Made by a program: the position numbers and the translations under genes. From the NCBI GenBank assembly GCA_937136055.1, contig CAKZOD010000014.1, positions 1 through 33,983 of the forward strand: 33,983 bases of DNA, given 5' to 3'. The stretch comes from an uncultured Oceanospirillaceae bacterium (GTDB taxonomy: Bacteria; Pseudomonadota; Gammaproteobacteria; Pseudomonadales; Balneatricaceae). Position 1 is the first letter of the stretch; each line of letters starts with the position of its first letter. A model generated the notes under the pieces. It was not told the DNA's origin. It saw only the letters and a program-made list of their open reading frames with translations, and searched no databases. Positions 16,902 to 26,822 of this stretch are shown here, piece after piece.

Positions 16902-17444
16902 ATGTCACTAAAAGATAATCTTATTTGGTTGGACTTGGAAATGACCGGCCTAAATCCCGAAACAGATCATGTTATCGAGATTGCAACGATAGTGACGGAT
17001 TCTCAATTAAATGTGATTGCTGAAGGTCCATCGCTTGTTATTCATCAAAGTGATGAAGTGCTCGTGAATATGAATCCTTGGTGTATTGAACAGCATGGAA
17101 AGTCAGGCCTGACAGCCAAAGTTAGGTCGAGTGAAATAAGTTTAGAGCAAGCAGAACAGCAAACATTGGCTTTTTTGCGCAAGCATGTTGAGAAAGGGGC
17201 TTCTCCGCTATGTGGTAATAGTATTTCTCAAGATCGTCGTTTTCTCTATCAATACATGCCAGAGCTTGAAGAGTTTTGTAACTATCGTCATATAGATGTG
17301 AGTAGTTTTAAAGAGGTTGCTAAGCGCTGGCAGCCGGAGCTGCTAAAAGGCTTTACTAAGCAAGGTACTCACTTGGCTCTTGATGATATTCGAGAATCAA
17401 TACAAGAACTCAAATATTACAAAGATCATTTTGTGCGCGGTTAA
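16902..17444 (+). CDS. orn: Oligoribonuclease
   Basis: A 180-residue DEDDh exonuclease that degrades RNA dinucleotides, including pGpG from cyclic-di-GMP turnover. The motifs are WLDLEMTGL with the DxE pair, [19 protein letters not shown], and the closing H-x4-D seen as [12 protein letters not shown]. The longest frame begins with TTG at 16899, but ATG 16902 is chosen: it keeps AGGAAG (16892-16897) at a workable distance and matches the E. coli N-terminus. Upstream lie two direct copies of CTGTACT (16824-16830, 16834-16840) and an inverted TCACT/AGTGA near 16780-16793. The gene ends 10 bases from the convergent queG. Confidence 0.96.
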   Translation: MSLKDNLIWLDLEMTGLNPETDHVIEIATIVTDSQLNVIAEGPSLVIHQSDEVLVNMNPWCIEQHGKSGLTAKVRSSEISLEQAEQQTLAFLRKHVEKGASPLCGNSISQDRRFLYQYMPELEEFCNYRHIDVSSFKEVAKRWQPELLKGFTKQGTHLALDDIRESIQELKYYKDHFVRG

Positions 17445-17454
17445 TTTTCGATGT

Positions 17455-18567
17455 TTATGATAGTTGCTCGAGGGCCCATTCAATGTGTTCGGCAACAAGT
17501 GAATCGCACTGTTTAAGTTTTTCTTTTAAGGCTTGCTCTATCTCCTTACCACCTTTGCTGTTGCCCAGTGCAACAGCAATGTTCCTTTGCCAGCCAATAT
17601 AGCCTGTTCTTCTTATGGCTGATCCTTCTGTCATTTTCAGGAAAGTCGCTTCGTCCCAGTTAAATAGCTCTAATAAACTAATGTCATCTAAGCGGTGTCT
17701 GGGGTTGAAGTCTTCTTCTTGTGTGATTTTCGAAAAGCGATTCCAGGGGCAGATAAGCTGGCAGTCATCACAGCCGAAAATGCGGTTGCCGATTTTAGGG
17801 CGAAGCTCGACGGGAATTGCAGATTTACTCTCAATCGTCAAATAAGAGATGCAGCGTCTAGCATCTAAAATATTGGCCCCCACAAAAGCCTGTGTCGGGC
17901 AAATGTCGAGACATGCGGTGCATTTTCCACAATGGTTTTTTTGTCTGTGTTCGCTTGTTGGTAACGGTATATCAATAAATAGCTCGGCAAGGAAGAAATA
18001 AGATCCCGCTTTGCGATTGATCAACAAGGTATGTTTGCCCGTCCAGCCAAGGCCTGCCTGTTCTGCGATTGCTCTTTCCATTATTGGCGCGCTATCTACA
18101 AACGCGCGATATCCAAGTGCGGCTGTTTCTTGTTCAATTATTTTGGCAAGTTTGGTTAAGCGCTTGCGTATAGTCTTGTGGTAGTCGCGCCCTAGTGTGT
18201 AGCGTGAGATATACGCTTTATCTTTATCTTTAAGCACGCTAAGAGCGCTTTTTGCAGGTGGGTTGTAGTCCATTCGCAAACTTATGATACGCGTGCTGCC
18301 TGGAACCATTGTTAAAGGTTTGTGTCGAAGCTCTGCATTATTCGCTAAATAGCTCATCTCACCGTGGTAGCCTCTGTCTATCCACTGCTGCATCAGAGCT
18401 TGTTCTTGATCGAGTTCAGGGATGATGATGCTGGATTGCTGAAAACCTAATTGTTTTGCCCAAATGTCGATAGAGGCCGCTAATGTAGTTAACTGTTCAT
18501 TCGATAAAGATAGTTTATCCACTTCGGTCTCTAGATCGGTTTTTGAATCGGTAGCGATATAATTCAT
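17455..18567 (-). CDS. queG: Epoxyqueuosine reductase QueG
   Basis: A 370-residue cobalamin- and iron-sulfur-dependent enzyme for the last step of queuosine synthesis in tRNA (E. coli 379). Two 4Fe-4S motifs are visible: C213-x2-C216-x2-C219-x3-C223 and C266-x2-C269-x3-C273, plus C239. The catalytic aspartate is D158 in FVDSAPIMERAIA. A HEAT-like C-terminus (GNSKGGKEIEQAL) is consistent with tRNA binding. The ATG 18565-18567 has a weak ribosome binding site. In many relatives nnr lies between queG and tsaE; here it does not. Confidence 0.95.
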   Translation of the reverse strand: MNYIATDSKTDLETEVDKLSLSNEQLTTLAASIDIWAKQLGFQQSSIIIPELDQEQALMQQWIDRGYHGEMSYLANNAELRHKPLTMVPGSTRIISLRMDYNPPAKSALSVLKDKDKAYISRYTLGRDYHKTIRKRLTKLAKIIEQETAALGYRAFVDSAPIMERAIAEQAGLGWTGKHTLLINRKAGSYFFLAELFIDIPLPTSEHRQKNHCGKCTACLDICPTQAFVGANILDARRCISYLTIESKSAIPVELRPKIGNRIFGCDDCQLICPWNRFSKITQEEDFNPRHRLDDISLLELFNWDEATFLKMTEGSAIRRTGYIGWQRNIAVALGNSKGGKEIEQALKEKLKQCDSLVAEHIEWALEQLS

Positions 18568-18763
18568 TCAGCGTATGTTTTAAATATGATAGAGCGCTTT
18601 ATTATAATTGATTGTCGCTAAATTAGTGAGCTTAAGTTCGCTGTATCATTATTTTGTGCTGACTAGGCTTAGTTTAAATAGCGCGAGTGGATATAAAGCA
18701 AACTGCATCGAAACAGAGCTATCTGCAAATGACAGTGTTAGAATAGCGCCCCTTTAAGAATTG

Positions 18764-18797
18764 CCCTGTGTTCTCTCGTTATTCAAAGAGAACAGGG
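18764..18797 (+). promoter_or_regulatory. Hairpin in the tsaE leader
   Basis: CCCTG-TG-TTCTCT (18764-18776) pairs with AGAGAA-CAGGG (18787-18797), 11 pairs with a 2-base bulge and a 10-base loop. No T-tract follows, so it does not look like a terminator. It lies 20 bases downstream of a TAGAAT -10-like box (18739-18744) and 36 bases before the tsaE start, so it would be in the 5' leader of the tsaE-amiB-mutL-miaA transcript. Confidence 0.4.
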
Positions 18798-18832
18798 GAT
18801 GTGTAAATAGAACCAGAATAAAGAGAGAGTTG

Positions 18833-19312
18833 ATGGATAAGGGTCAATTTTTTGCTCCAAACGAAGCAGCTATGGAATCTTTTGCAAAAGCGCTTTATAA
18901 AGGCTTAGACAAGCAAGGTGTTGTTTTTCTGCAAGGTGATTTAGGGTTGGGTAAAACGACTTTGTCACGCGGTGTTGTTCGAGCTGCTGGGCATGTTGGT
19001 AATGTAAAAAGCCCGACATACACTTTGGTAGAGCCTTATGAGGATGTAGAAACACCAGTCTATCATTTTGATCTTTATCGGCTTAGTGATCCTGAAGAGC
19101 TTGAATATTTTGGTATTAGGGATTATTTTTCTAATGATTCTCTTTGCCTAATCGAGTGGCCAGATAAAGGGGCGGGCTTTTTGCCGATACCTGATCTTGA
19201 AATTACTTTGACTTTGAGTGGGCAAGGCCGATTACTGAGTTATCAAGCGTTATCAAAGCGTGGTGAGTTAGCTGTGAGTTTTCTAAAAAAGCCTGAAAAT
19301 GTAAGTTTATAA
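18833..19312 (+). CDS. tsaE: tRNA threonylcarbamoyladenosine biosynthesis ATPase TsaE
   Basis: A 159-residue P-loop ATPase (E. coli 153) that works with TsaB-TsaD in t6A formation. Walker A is GDLGLGKTT (35-43); VKSPTYTLVEPY, YHFDLYRL and LIEWPDKG are family signatures. The open frame extends back to a TTG at 18761, but the added residues come from the leader hairpin and fit no family member. ATG 18833 gives the normal N-terminus; its ribosome binding site (GAGAG) is weak. It leads the operon with amiB (39-base gap), mutL and miaA. Confidence 0.94.
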   Translation: MDKGQFFAPNEAAMESFAKALYKGLDKQGVVFLQGDLGLGKTTLSRGVVRAAGHVGNVKSPTYTLVEPYEDVETPVYHFDLYRLSDPEELEYFGIRDYFSNDSLCLIEWPDKGAGFLPIPDLEITLTLSGQGRLLSYQALSKRGELAVSFLKKPENVSL

Positions 19313-19351
19313 AGGCTGTGGGATATGTGATATAGGCGTAAGTATATAAAT

Positions 19352-20788
19352 ATGTTAGCTGTTATGACTAAAAAATTGGATTTAATGCTGAGGTTGTTCT
19401 TAGTAATAGTATGTATTACAACCTCGATTGAGGTAAGTGCAAAAAGTAGCATCAATAATGTACGGATGTGGCTATCTCCTGAAAAAACGCGCCTTGTCTT
19501 TGATCTTGCAGGCCCTGTAAAGCACAGTATATTTTCACTGTCTAATCCAAGCCGCGTTGTCTTGGATATAGATGACACGAGCCTTAATTTTAAACTTGAT
19601 AAATTAGGGTTGAAGGAAAGCGGTGTTAATAAAATACGCGCGGGCAAAGGGCAACCTTTGAGATTAGTGCTTGATCTATCTGAAAAAATGAAACCTAGTA
19701 GCTTTTCGCTTACGCCAAACAATGAATATGGTCATCGATTAGTGGTGGATTTAGCGCGCAGCGAAGCGACAGTGAGTGAGAAGCAGAAAAAAGCACAAGT
19801 TAAGCCGCTTGTTAAAAAAGAAGCAGTTAAGCCCACAAATGCAGAAAAAAAAGCTGCCTCTAATGTTGCTAAAAAGCCTGCAAAGGGTGGCAAGAAACTG
19901 CGTGATATTGTCATTGCATTAGATGCGGGACATGGCGGAGAAGACCCTGGTGCAATTGGCTCTTCAGGGCTGCGTGAGAAAGTTGTGGTACTAGCCATCG
20001 CAAAAGAGTTAGAGAAGCTTATCGATAAAGAGTATGGCTTTATCTCTCGTATGATTAGGCGCAGCGATTACTACGTAAGCTTGCGTGGAAGAACGAAAAT
20101 CGCACGCAAGAAAAACGCAGACCTATTTATCTCTATACATGCTGATGCGTTTAAAAATAAAAAGGCTCGTGGTGCTTCCGTTTGGGTATTGTCCAATCGA
20201 GGAGCGACCAGTGAGGTGGGGCGCTGGTTAGCACAAAGTGAAAATAGTTCAGATTTGATCGGAGGGGTCGGTAATTTAAGCCTTGAAGATAAAGATCAGG
20301 TGCTTAAAGGTGTGTTGTTAGATATGTCGATGACAGCGACACGTAAAGATAGCAGAGAAGTAGCTACAAGAATTCATAAAAATATTGGCAGGTTTGCCAA
20401 AATGCATAAACCAAGTGTTGAGCGTGCAGGTTTTCTGGTTCTGAAATCACCGGATATACCGTCAATTCTAGTTGAAACAGGTTTTATCTCTAATCCCAGT
20501 GAAGAGCGGGCTTTAAAAAGTAGCGCGTATCGCAAAAAGATGGCGAGAGCGATTTTCGAAGGTATTAAAGAGCACTTTATGAAAAAGCCTCCTGCTTTTA
20601 CTGAAATCTACCGCCAAAAGTACGGTGAGGATGTTGCCGGTAACAAAGAATATAAAGTGGTAAGTGGTGATTCGTTATCGAGAATAGCTGTTCGCTATGG
20701 AGTGAAAACGGCATCTATCAGAGAGCTGAACAAGCTAAAAGGCGACAAAATTCATATCGGTCAAAAACTGCAGATACCTGCCAGTTAG
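19352..20788 (+). CDS. amiB: N-acetylmuramoyl-L-alanine amidase AmiB
   Basis: A 478-residue periplasmic amidase that cuts septal peptidoglycan to separate daughter cells. Order: signal peptide 1-30 (cleavage after VSA), AMIN domain (about 34-135) for septal targeting, a Lys/Ala-rich linker (140-183), the amidase_3 catalytic domain (about 185-408), and a LysM domain (about 432-476). Zinc ligands are H194 (DAGHGG), E209 and H263 (SIHADA), with catalytic E375 (VETGF). A regulatory helix region (about 280-340) is the segment relieved by EnvC/NlpD-type activators in relatives. ATG 19352 is used; ATG 19364 in frame is an alternative since neither has a clear ribosome binding site. A LysM domain is normal for AmiB in this group. 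Confidence 0.94.
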   Translation: MLAVMTKKLDLMLRLFLVIVCITTSIEVSAKSSINNVRMWLSPEKTRLVFDLAGPVKHSIFSLSNPSRVVLDIDDTSLNFKLDKLGLKESGVNKIRAGKGQPLRLVLDLSEKMKPSSFSLTPNNEYGHRLVVDLARSEATVSEKQKKAQVKPLVKKEAVKPTNAEKKAASNVAKKPAKGGKKLRDIVIALDAGHGGEDPGAIGSSGLREKVVVLAIAKELEKLIDKEYGFISRMIRRSDYYVSLRGRTKIARKKNADLFISIHADAFKNKKARGASVWVLSNRGATSEVGRWLAQSENSSDLIGGVGNLSLEDKDQVLKGVLLDMSMTATRKDSREVATRIHKNIGRFAKMHKPSVERAGFLVLKSPDIPSILVETGFISNPSEERALKSSAYRKKMARAIFEGIKEHFMKKPPAFTEIYRQKYGEDVAGNKEYKVVSGDSLSRIAVRYGVKTASIRELNKLKGDKIHIGQKLQIPAS

Positions 20789-20807
20789 AATATTAGGTTA
20801 ATAATTT

Positions 20808-22709
20808 ATGCAACGAATTCATTTGTTATCGCCTCGTCTTGCTAACCAAATAGCAGCGGGAGAGGTGGTTGAAAGGCCTGCGTCTGTCGTTAAAGAGCTA
20901 CTTGAAAATAGTTTAGATGCGGGAGCTACCAAGTTAGATATCGATATTGAACAAGGTGGAATAAAGTTAATTAGAATTCGGGATAATGGCCAAGGTATTG
21001 AGAAAGAAGATTTACCGCTTTCACTGAGTCGTCATGCAACATCAAAAATTATCGAGTTAGCAGATCTGGAAGCAGTGGGTAGTTTAGGGTTTCGTGGAGA
21101 GGCTTTAGCAAGTATTAGCTCAGTGTCACGTTTGACTCTTACTTCAAGAAGAGAAGGGTCGGAAGCTGCTTGGGCTGTACGCACTGAAGGGCGAGATATG
21201 TCGACAGAGGTAACTCCTTCATCCCATCCGCAAGGCACAACTGTTGAAATGCGAGATTTGTTCTTTAATACGCCAGCTAGGCGTAAATTTATGAGAACAG
21301 AAAACACGGAATTTAAGCATCTTGACGAGGTTATAAAGCGACTGTCTTTATCGCGTTTCGATGTCACTTTTTCTCTGTCTCACAATGGCCGAGTCATTCG
21401 GCAGCTCAAAAAAGCACAAGGTTTAAGAGAGCAGGAAAGAAGAGTTGCTGCCATTTGTGGTTCAGCTTTTATTGACCAGTCTATCAAAGTAGAAATGCAA
21501 GCTGAATCATCAGGCTTAAGTTTGCGAGGCTGGATAAGCTTACCGACATTTTCTCGCTCTCAAGCTGATTTGCAATACTTCTTTGTAAATGGGCGAATGA
21601 TAAAAGATAGGCTAGTTACTCATGCTTTAAGGCAGGCTTATTCAGATGTGTTGTTTAATGGCAGGCATCCTGCTTATGTGCTCTATTTAGAATTAGATCC
21701 GGCTTTGGTAGATGTTAACGTTCATCCTACTAAGCACGAGGTACGCTTTCGTGAAAATCGATTAGTCCACGACTTTTTATTCAGGGCGATTCATCGAGTT
21801 ATTGCTGAGGAAAGGCCTGGTTTTGCATCTTCGAGTAAAGCTGATGAGGAAGGAGAGGCAGCGAGCCAAGTTTCAGGTGCTTCAGGGTTTGAGTTGAACG
21901 CAGCGACGCAAATTAATCAACAAGTGATTGAGCAGCAAGATATTGGTCTAAATGTACCTAACGCTCAAATGCCTGGTCAGGCATTGAACTACCCAAATCA
22001 ATATTCAACGAACAATGTGTCTGTAGGACAGATGCGAGAGCAGTCTAATGTCTATAATCAGCTTGGCAGAGGGCAAGGTGCGGTTTCAGCTACGAATATG
22101 CCGCCAGAAACGGCGAATGAACAGACTCCGCCTTTAGGTTTTGCTATTGCTCAGCTACACGGTGTGTATATTTTATCGCAAAATGCACAAGGTTTAGTGG
22201 TAGTTGATATGCATGCAGCTCACGAGCGTATCGTTTATGAGAGGCTAAAAACGTCTTATGCAGGTGAAAAAGTACAATCACAACCCTTGTTGGTGCCAGT
22301 GAGTATGGCATTAAGTAGCTTAGAGGTTGATTGTGCTGAAGAGCACCATGAGCTATTCGATCAATTGGGATTTGAGTTGGCCAGGATGGGGGATGAAACA
22401 ATAGTCATCAGGCAGGTGCCTGTTATGCTGGCAAAGTCAGATGTAGAGCAATTAGTGCGCGACGTGCTTTCAGATATTTTATCTCTTGGTAATAGCCGAA
22501 GAATCGAAGAGTCAGTTAATGAATTGCTAGGTACTATGGCGTGTCATGGCTCTGTGCGTGCTAATCGCCAATTGACGATACCTGAAATGAATCAGTTGCT
22601 AAGAGATATGGAGACAACAGAGCGCAGTGGTCAGTGTAACCATGGTAGGCCGACCTGGAGTGCGCTTGATATGAACGATCTTGATAAACTGTTTATGCGA
22701 GGCCAATAG
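20808..22709 (+). CDS. mutL: DNA mismatch repair protein MutL, endonuclease type
   Basis: A 633-residue MutL. The N-terminal GHKL ATPase has ENSLDAGAT (E33/N34), DNGQGI (59-64) and GFRGEAL (94-100). A Gln/Asn-rich linker (about 340-440) leads to the C-terminal dimerisation domain. That domain carries [12 protein letters not shown] (467-478), which fits the nuclease motif DQHA-x2-E-x4-E with Q replaced by M, plus ACHG (578-581) and QCNHGRP (609-615). The protein therefore should nick DNA itself, unlike E. coli MutL, which relies on MutH. It begins 20 bases after amiB, and its TAG stop overlaps the GTG start of miaA by one base. Confidence 0.96.
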   Translation: MQRIHLLSPRLANQIAAGEVVERPASVVKELLENSLDAGATKLDIDIEQGGIKLIRIRDNGQGIEKEDLPLSLSRHATSKIIELADLEAVGSLGFRGEALASISSVSRLTLTSRREGSEAAWAVRTEGRDMSTEVTPSSHPQGTTVEMRDLFFNTPARRKFMRTENTEFKHLDEVIKRLSLSRFDVTFSLSHNGRVIRQLKKAQGLREQERRVAAICGSAFIDQSIKVEMQAESSGLSLRGWISLPTFSRSQADLQYFFVNGRMIKDRLVTHALRQAYSDVLFNGRHPAYVLYLELDPALVDVNVHPTKHEVRFRENRLVHDFLFRAIHRVIAEERPGFASSSKADEEGEAASQVSGASGFELNAATQINQQVIEQQDIGLNVPNAQMPGQALNYPNQYSTNNVSVGQMREQSNVYNQLGRGQGAVSATNMPPETANEQTPPLGFAIAQLHGVYILSQNAQGLVVVDMHAAHERIVYERLKTSYAGEKVQSQPLLVPVSMALSSLEVDCAEEHHELFDQLGFELARMGDETIVIRQVPVMLAKSDVEQLVRDVLSDILSLGNSRRIEESVNELLGTMACHGSVRANRQLTIPEMNQLLRDMETTERSGQCNHGRPTWSALDMNDLDKLFMRGQ

Positions 22710-23653
22710 TGAATTCTACAAAAGAGTTACCACCGGCTATTTTCTTAATGGGGCCGACAGCTTCAGGTAAAACAGCGCTTGCCATGGATTTGTATAATAC
22801 CCTTGCATGTGAAATTATTTCAGTAGATTCGGCGCTGATCTATCGTACGATGGATATAGGCACTGCTAAGCCATCAAAAGAGGAGCTGTTGCAATATCCG
22901 CATCATTTAGTCGATATTATCGATCCTGATCAAAGTTACTCAGCGGCACAATTTCGCAAGGAAGTATTGGCCTTGATGAGCGATATTACAAGTCGAGGAA
23001 AAATACCGCTATTAGTTGGCGGCACTATGATGTACTACAACGCGTTAATTAAAGGGTTGGCGCCATTGCCCGATGCTGACGTACAGATAAGAAAGCAAAT
23101 TTATTCTCAAGCCGAGCAAATGGGTTGGCAGGAAATTCATCGTCAGCTCGCAGAGGTTGACCCCGAGTCAGCCAGTCGTTTAAATGTAAATGACTCACAG
23201 CGCTTATCGCGTGCGCTCGAGGTGTACAAAATAAGTGGTAAAACACTCACTCAGCACTGGGCAGAGCAAGCCTTGCAGACAATTCCTTATAAAGTGCTAA
23301 ATCTAGCTATCATGCCTGAAGATAGGAAAGTACTGCACAGCAGAATAGAGCAGCGATTTAATATTATGCTGGAGCAGGGCTTTATTAAAGAAGTTGAAAT
23401 GCTTTATCAGCGTGGTGATTTAAATTTACAAATGCCTTCAATGCGTTGCGTGGGGTACAGGCAAGCATGGCAATATCTTGAAGGTGATTACGACTATGCG
23501 ACAATGGTTGAGAAGGGTATTGTCGCAACGCGTCAATTGGCCAAGCGACAAGTGACGTGGCTGAGAAGCTGGAATGATCTTCACTGGCTTACACCTGAAT
23601 CGACAAATTTAACAGCTAGGGTCTTGAAATTGCTAGACTCTAACACTATATAG
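22709..23653 (+). CDS. miaA: tRNA dimethylallyltransferase
   Basis: A 314-residue enzyme that prenylates A37 of tRNAs reading U-starting codons, the first step to ms2i6A. The P-loop GPTASGKT is at 15-22, the catalytic aspartate at D40 in [18 protein letters not shown], and the C-terminal [15 protein letters not shown] is conserved. The start is GTG 22709-22711, sharing its first base with the last base of the mutL stop (TAGTG), which suggests translational coupling. The hfq gene follows after 229 bases. Confidence 0.96.
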   Translation: MNSTKELPPAIFLMGPTASGKTALAMDLYNTLACEIISVDSALIYRTMDIGTAKPSKEELLQYPHHLVDIIDPDQSYSAAQFRKEVLALMSDITSRGKIPLLVGGTMMYYNALIKGLAPLPDADVQIRKQIYSQAEQMGWQEIHRQLAEVDPESASRLNVNDSQRLSRALEVYKISGKTLTQHWAEQALQTIPYKVLNLAIMPEDRKVLHSRIEQRFNIMLEQGFIKEVEMLYQRGDLNLQMPSMRCVGYRQAWQYLEGDYDYATMVEKGIVATRQLAKRQVTWLRSWNDLHWLTPESTNLTARVLKLLDSNTI

Positions 23654-23864
23654 ATGTAACGTGTTTGACTGTTGATAATAGTCAATAAGCACATTCGGGT
23701 TAAGAGTGTAAAATTAAGTTTAACGCGAATAAAATAACTGGTAGGTGCGGTCTGACGAAGCAGCTAGCAGTTATTGTTATTTGAATAGAGATGTATTTAG
23801 TAAAAGATACAGCAGTTTACTGATATTTGATTTACACTATATCGATCAGATATTAAATTTTTAA

Positions 23865-24122
<258 letters not shown>

Positions 24123-24134
24123 AGGAAAGATTGA

Positions 24135-25433
24135 TTGTTTTTTGAACGCCCAGAGTCAGGCGAAAGAGCAATACTCGTTCATATGGAAATGGCCTTAGAG
24201 GCCGATCAAGAATCTCCACGTGAATTAGAAGAACTTGCTCTTTCAGCTGGCGCAGATCCCGTCGAGATGTTAGTAGGCTCGCGCAGTAAACCTTCCCCCA
24301 AATATTTTATCGGAACCGGCAAGCTAGATGAATTAAAAGCACTTGTGCATCAGCATGAGGCGACGCTTGTTATTTTTAATCATGCTATGAGTCCTGCACA
24401 AGAACGAAATGTTGAGACAGAGCTCGAGTGCCGTGTTTTAGATAGAACAGGATTAATTCTTGATATCTTCGCTCAAAGAGCACGTACCCACGAAGGTAAA
24501 TTACAGGTAGAGCTTGCTCAGTTAGAGCATATGTCTACACGTTTAGTGCGTGGCTGGACCCATTTAGATAGAGAGAAAGGTGGGATAGGATTACGTGGGC
24601 CGGGTGAAAAGCAACTTGAAACAGACCGTCGCTTACTCAGAGAGCGTGTTAAGACAATAAATAAGCGTTTGCAAAAAGTGCGAACGCAGCGTGAGCAGGG
24701 GCGTAAAGCTCGTGCACGTGCTGAAGTTCCAACGCTGGCTCTGGTAGGTTATACAAACGCGGGAAAATCTTCGATTTTTAATAAGATCACAGAAGCGAAT
24801 GTATATGCGGCGGATCAATTGTTTGCCACACTTGATCCAACACTTAGAAGGATCGAATTGGCTGATATTGGCGAAGGAATTTTAGTTGATACGGTTGGAT
24901 TTATCCGACACTTGCCCCATAAACTGGTAGAGTCTTTTCGAGCGACGTTACAAGAGACAACAGAAGCGGCATTATTGCTTCATGTGATTGATTGTCACGA
25001 CGAAGAACGTGCGAAACATATTGTTGAAGTTGACTCTGTATTAGCAGAAATTGGTGCTAGTGATGTGCCGGTTTTACAGATTTTTAATAAAATCGATATG
25101 CTAGATGGACAAAGCGCGCGAATTGACTACGATAGCGATGGTAAACCTGTTCGTGTCTGGCTATCGGCAGTAAGTGGTGAGGGCTTGGCTTTAATGCATC
25201 AAGCAATCTCTGAGCTACTAAGTGAAGACTTAGTGGTTGATGAAATCAAAGTTGCACCGCAATACGGGCAGTTGCGCGCACTGTTATTTGCTAAGGGAGC
25301 TGTTGTTTCTGAGTCAGTGACAGATGAAGGCGAAATGCTGCTAAAAGTTAGGGTGCAGCGAAAAGATTTATTACAAATGTTAACAAGAGTAGGTATGCCG
25401 ACAGAACCTTATCGAATAGAAGAAGTCTATTAG
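24135..25433 (+). CDS. hflX: Ribosome-associated GTPase HflX
   Basis: A 432-residue GTPase (E. coli 426) that splits stalled or stress-inactivated 70S ribosomes. The HflX N-terminal domain includes the glycine-rich REKGGIGLRGPGEKQLETD stretch (146-164). GTPase motifs follow: G1 GYTNAGKSS (205-213), G3 DTVG (252-255) with hydrophobic FIRHLP after it, G4 NKID (318-321), and G5 SAVSG. The start is TTG 24135, with AGGA (24123-24126) about 8 bases upstream; it lies 12 bases after hfq, so the two genes are co-transcribed. Confidence 0.96.
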   Translation: MFFERPESGERAILVHMEMALEADQESPRELEELALSAGADPVEMLVGSRSKPSPKYFIGTGKLDELKALVHQHEATLVIFNHAMSPAQERNVETELECRVLDRTGLILDIFAQRARTHEGKLQVELAQLEHMSTRLVRGWTHLDREKGGIGLRGPGEKQLETDRRLLRERVKTINKRLQKVRTQREQGRKARARAEVPTLALVGYTNAGKSSIFNKITEANVYAADQLFATLDPTLRRIELADIGEGILVDTVGFIRHLPHKLVESFRATLQETTEAALLLHVIDCHDEERAKHIVEVDSVLAEIGASDVPVLQIFNKIDMLDGQSARIDYDSDGKPVRVWLSAVSGEGLALMHQAISELLSEDLVVDEIKVAPQYGQLRALLFAKGAVVSESVTDEGEMLLKVRVQRKDLLQMLTRVGMPTEPYRIEEVY

Positions 25434-25619
25434 TCGGTTCATGTTAACAATATTTAGTTGATAAGATAGCGGCAGTTATATACCGGTATTAAATAACAAT
25501 AAAAGCTAGAGTTTACTATGGTAAATTCATAACAGATTTTAAAGAACTTCAAAGTGGTTAATGTATGTTAGCAATTTTGAAAGAAATATAACCAATACTC
25601 TTATTAAACGGAGAGCGAT

Positions 25620-26822
25620 ATGGCTTGGAATGAGCCCGGTGGTAATGGTAATAACCAGGATCCTTGGGGAAACGGCGACGACAAAAAACGCGGCGACCGT
25701 AAAGGTAATAATGAGCAAGGGCCGCCTGATTTAGATGAGGCGCTGGGTCAGTTGCAGGATAAATTAGGTGAGATCTTTGGTGGGAAGAAAAAGGGCAATG
25801 GCTCTGGATCAGGCAACAATGTAAAAGGGCCTAATGCAAGTCCTGTTATGTTTGCTGTTCTTTTTGTTATCGGCGCCCTTGTATGGGCAGGATTAGGTTT
25901 CTATACCGTTGATCAGCAGGAGCGTGGTGTAGTACTTCGCTTGGGTAAATTCAGCGAGATAGTGACACCTGGTCTACAATGGAATCCACCATTACTTGAT
26001 AAGGTGACTCTGGTTAATACTACTCGAGTACGTAGTTCTGATCATAATGCACAAATGCTGACGGGCGATGAAAATATCGTAGATGTTGGTATGACAGTGC
26101 AGTACGTAGTCAGTGATGCAAGTGCGTTCGTGTTAAAGGTGCGTAACCCTGATCAAAGTATGTCACTGGCAGCAGAGTCGGCATTACGTCATGTAGTAGG
26201 TGGTTCAGATATGGACTCAATCTTGACTCAAGGACGAAATGCGTTAGCAGTTGAAGTGTCATCGTTGTTGCAAGGTTATATGGCTAACTACGATACTGGT
26301 ATCCAAATTACCCAAGTTAACATCAAAAATGCGCAGGCTCCTGAGCAAGTGCAGCATGCTTTTGATGATGTAATCAAAGCACGTGAAGATGAGCAGCGCT
26401 CAAAGAACGAGGCTGAAACTTATGCGAAAGGAATTCTTCCTGAAGCACGTGGTAAAGCAAAGCGTATGATTGCTGAAGCGGATGCTTACAAGCAGCAAGT
26501 GCTGTCAAATGCAGAAGGTGAAGCTTCTCGTTTCGTTGCATTGCTTAATGAATACGAGAAAGCACCGAGTGTAACTCGCGATCGTTTATACCTTGATACA
26601 ATGCAAAAAGTGCTGTCGAACAACTCAAAAGTGTTAGTTGATGTAGAAGGTGGTAATAACGTTATGTATTTACCGCTAGATAAACTAATGCAAAATCGTA
26701 AAAGTACTGCAGTAGAAGCTGCTAATACACGTTTGAACGATGAAGCAATTCGTGAAGTAAGCAATCAAGTTTATGATCAATTACGCAATCGTCAAACTAC
26801 TAGAAGGGAGGCGCGTCAATAA
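25620..26822 (+). CDS. hflK: FtsH protease modulator HflK
   Basis: A 400-residue SPFH/band 7 protein. The N-terminus (1-70) is cytoplasmic, rich in Gly, Asn and Lys, and starts MAWNEPGGNG as in other HflK. One transmembrane segment is at 75-96, then the periplasmic SPFH domain begins with VDQQERGVVLRLGKF. A long charged helix (about 265-320) follows. With HflC it forms a large membrane cage that surrounds and regulates the FtsH protease. GGAG (25611-25614) supports the ATG. Its TAA stop overlaps the hflC ATG by one base. The 186-base gap before it contains the palindrome ATACCGGTAT (25480-25489). Confidence 0.96.
   Translation: MAWNEPGGNGNNQDPWGNGDDKKRGDRKGNNEQGPPDLDEALGQLQDKLGEIFGGKKKGNGSGSGNNVKGPNASPVMFAVLFVIGALVWAGLGFYTVDQQERGVVLRLGKFSEIVTPGLQWNPPLLDKVTLVNTTRVRSSDHNAQMLTGDENIVDVGMTVQYVVSDASAFVLKVRNPDQSMSLAAESALRHVVGGSDMDSILTQGRNALAVEVSSLLQGYMANYDTGIQITQVNIKNAQAPEQVQHAFDDVIKAREDEQRSKNEAETYAKGILPEARGKAKRMIAEADAYKQQVLSNAEGEASRFVALLNEYEKAPSVTRDRLYLDTMQKVLSNNSKVLVDVEGGNNVMYLPLDKLMQNRKSTAVEAANTRLNDEAIREVSNQVYDQLRNRQTTRREARQ

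Noticed and set aside
18761..18832. TTG start adding 24 residues to TsaE
   Set aside because: The extra residues are encoded by the leader hairpin and have no counterpart in the family.
25480..25489. Palindrome ATACCGGTAT upstream of hflK as an operator
   Set aside because: A single 10-base palindrome with no nearby promoter pair is expected by chance often enough; recorded only in the hflK entry.
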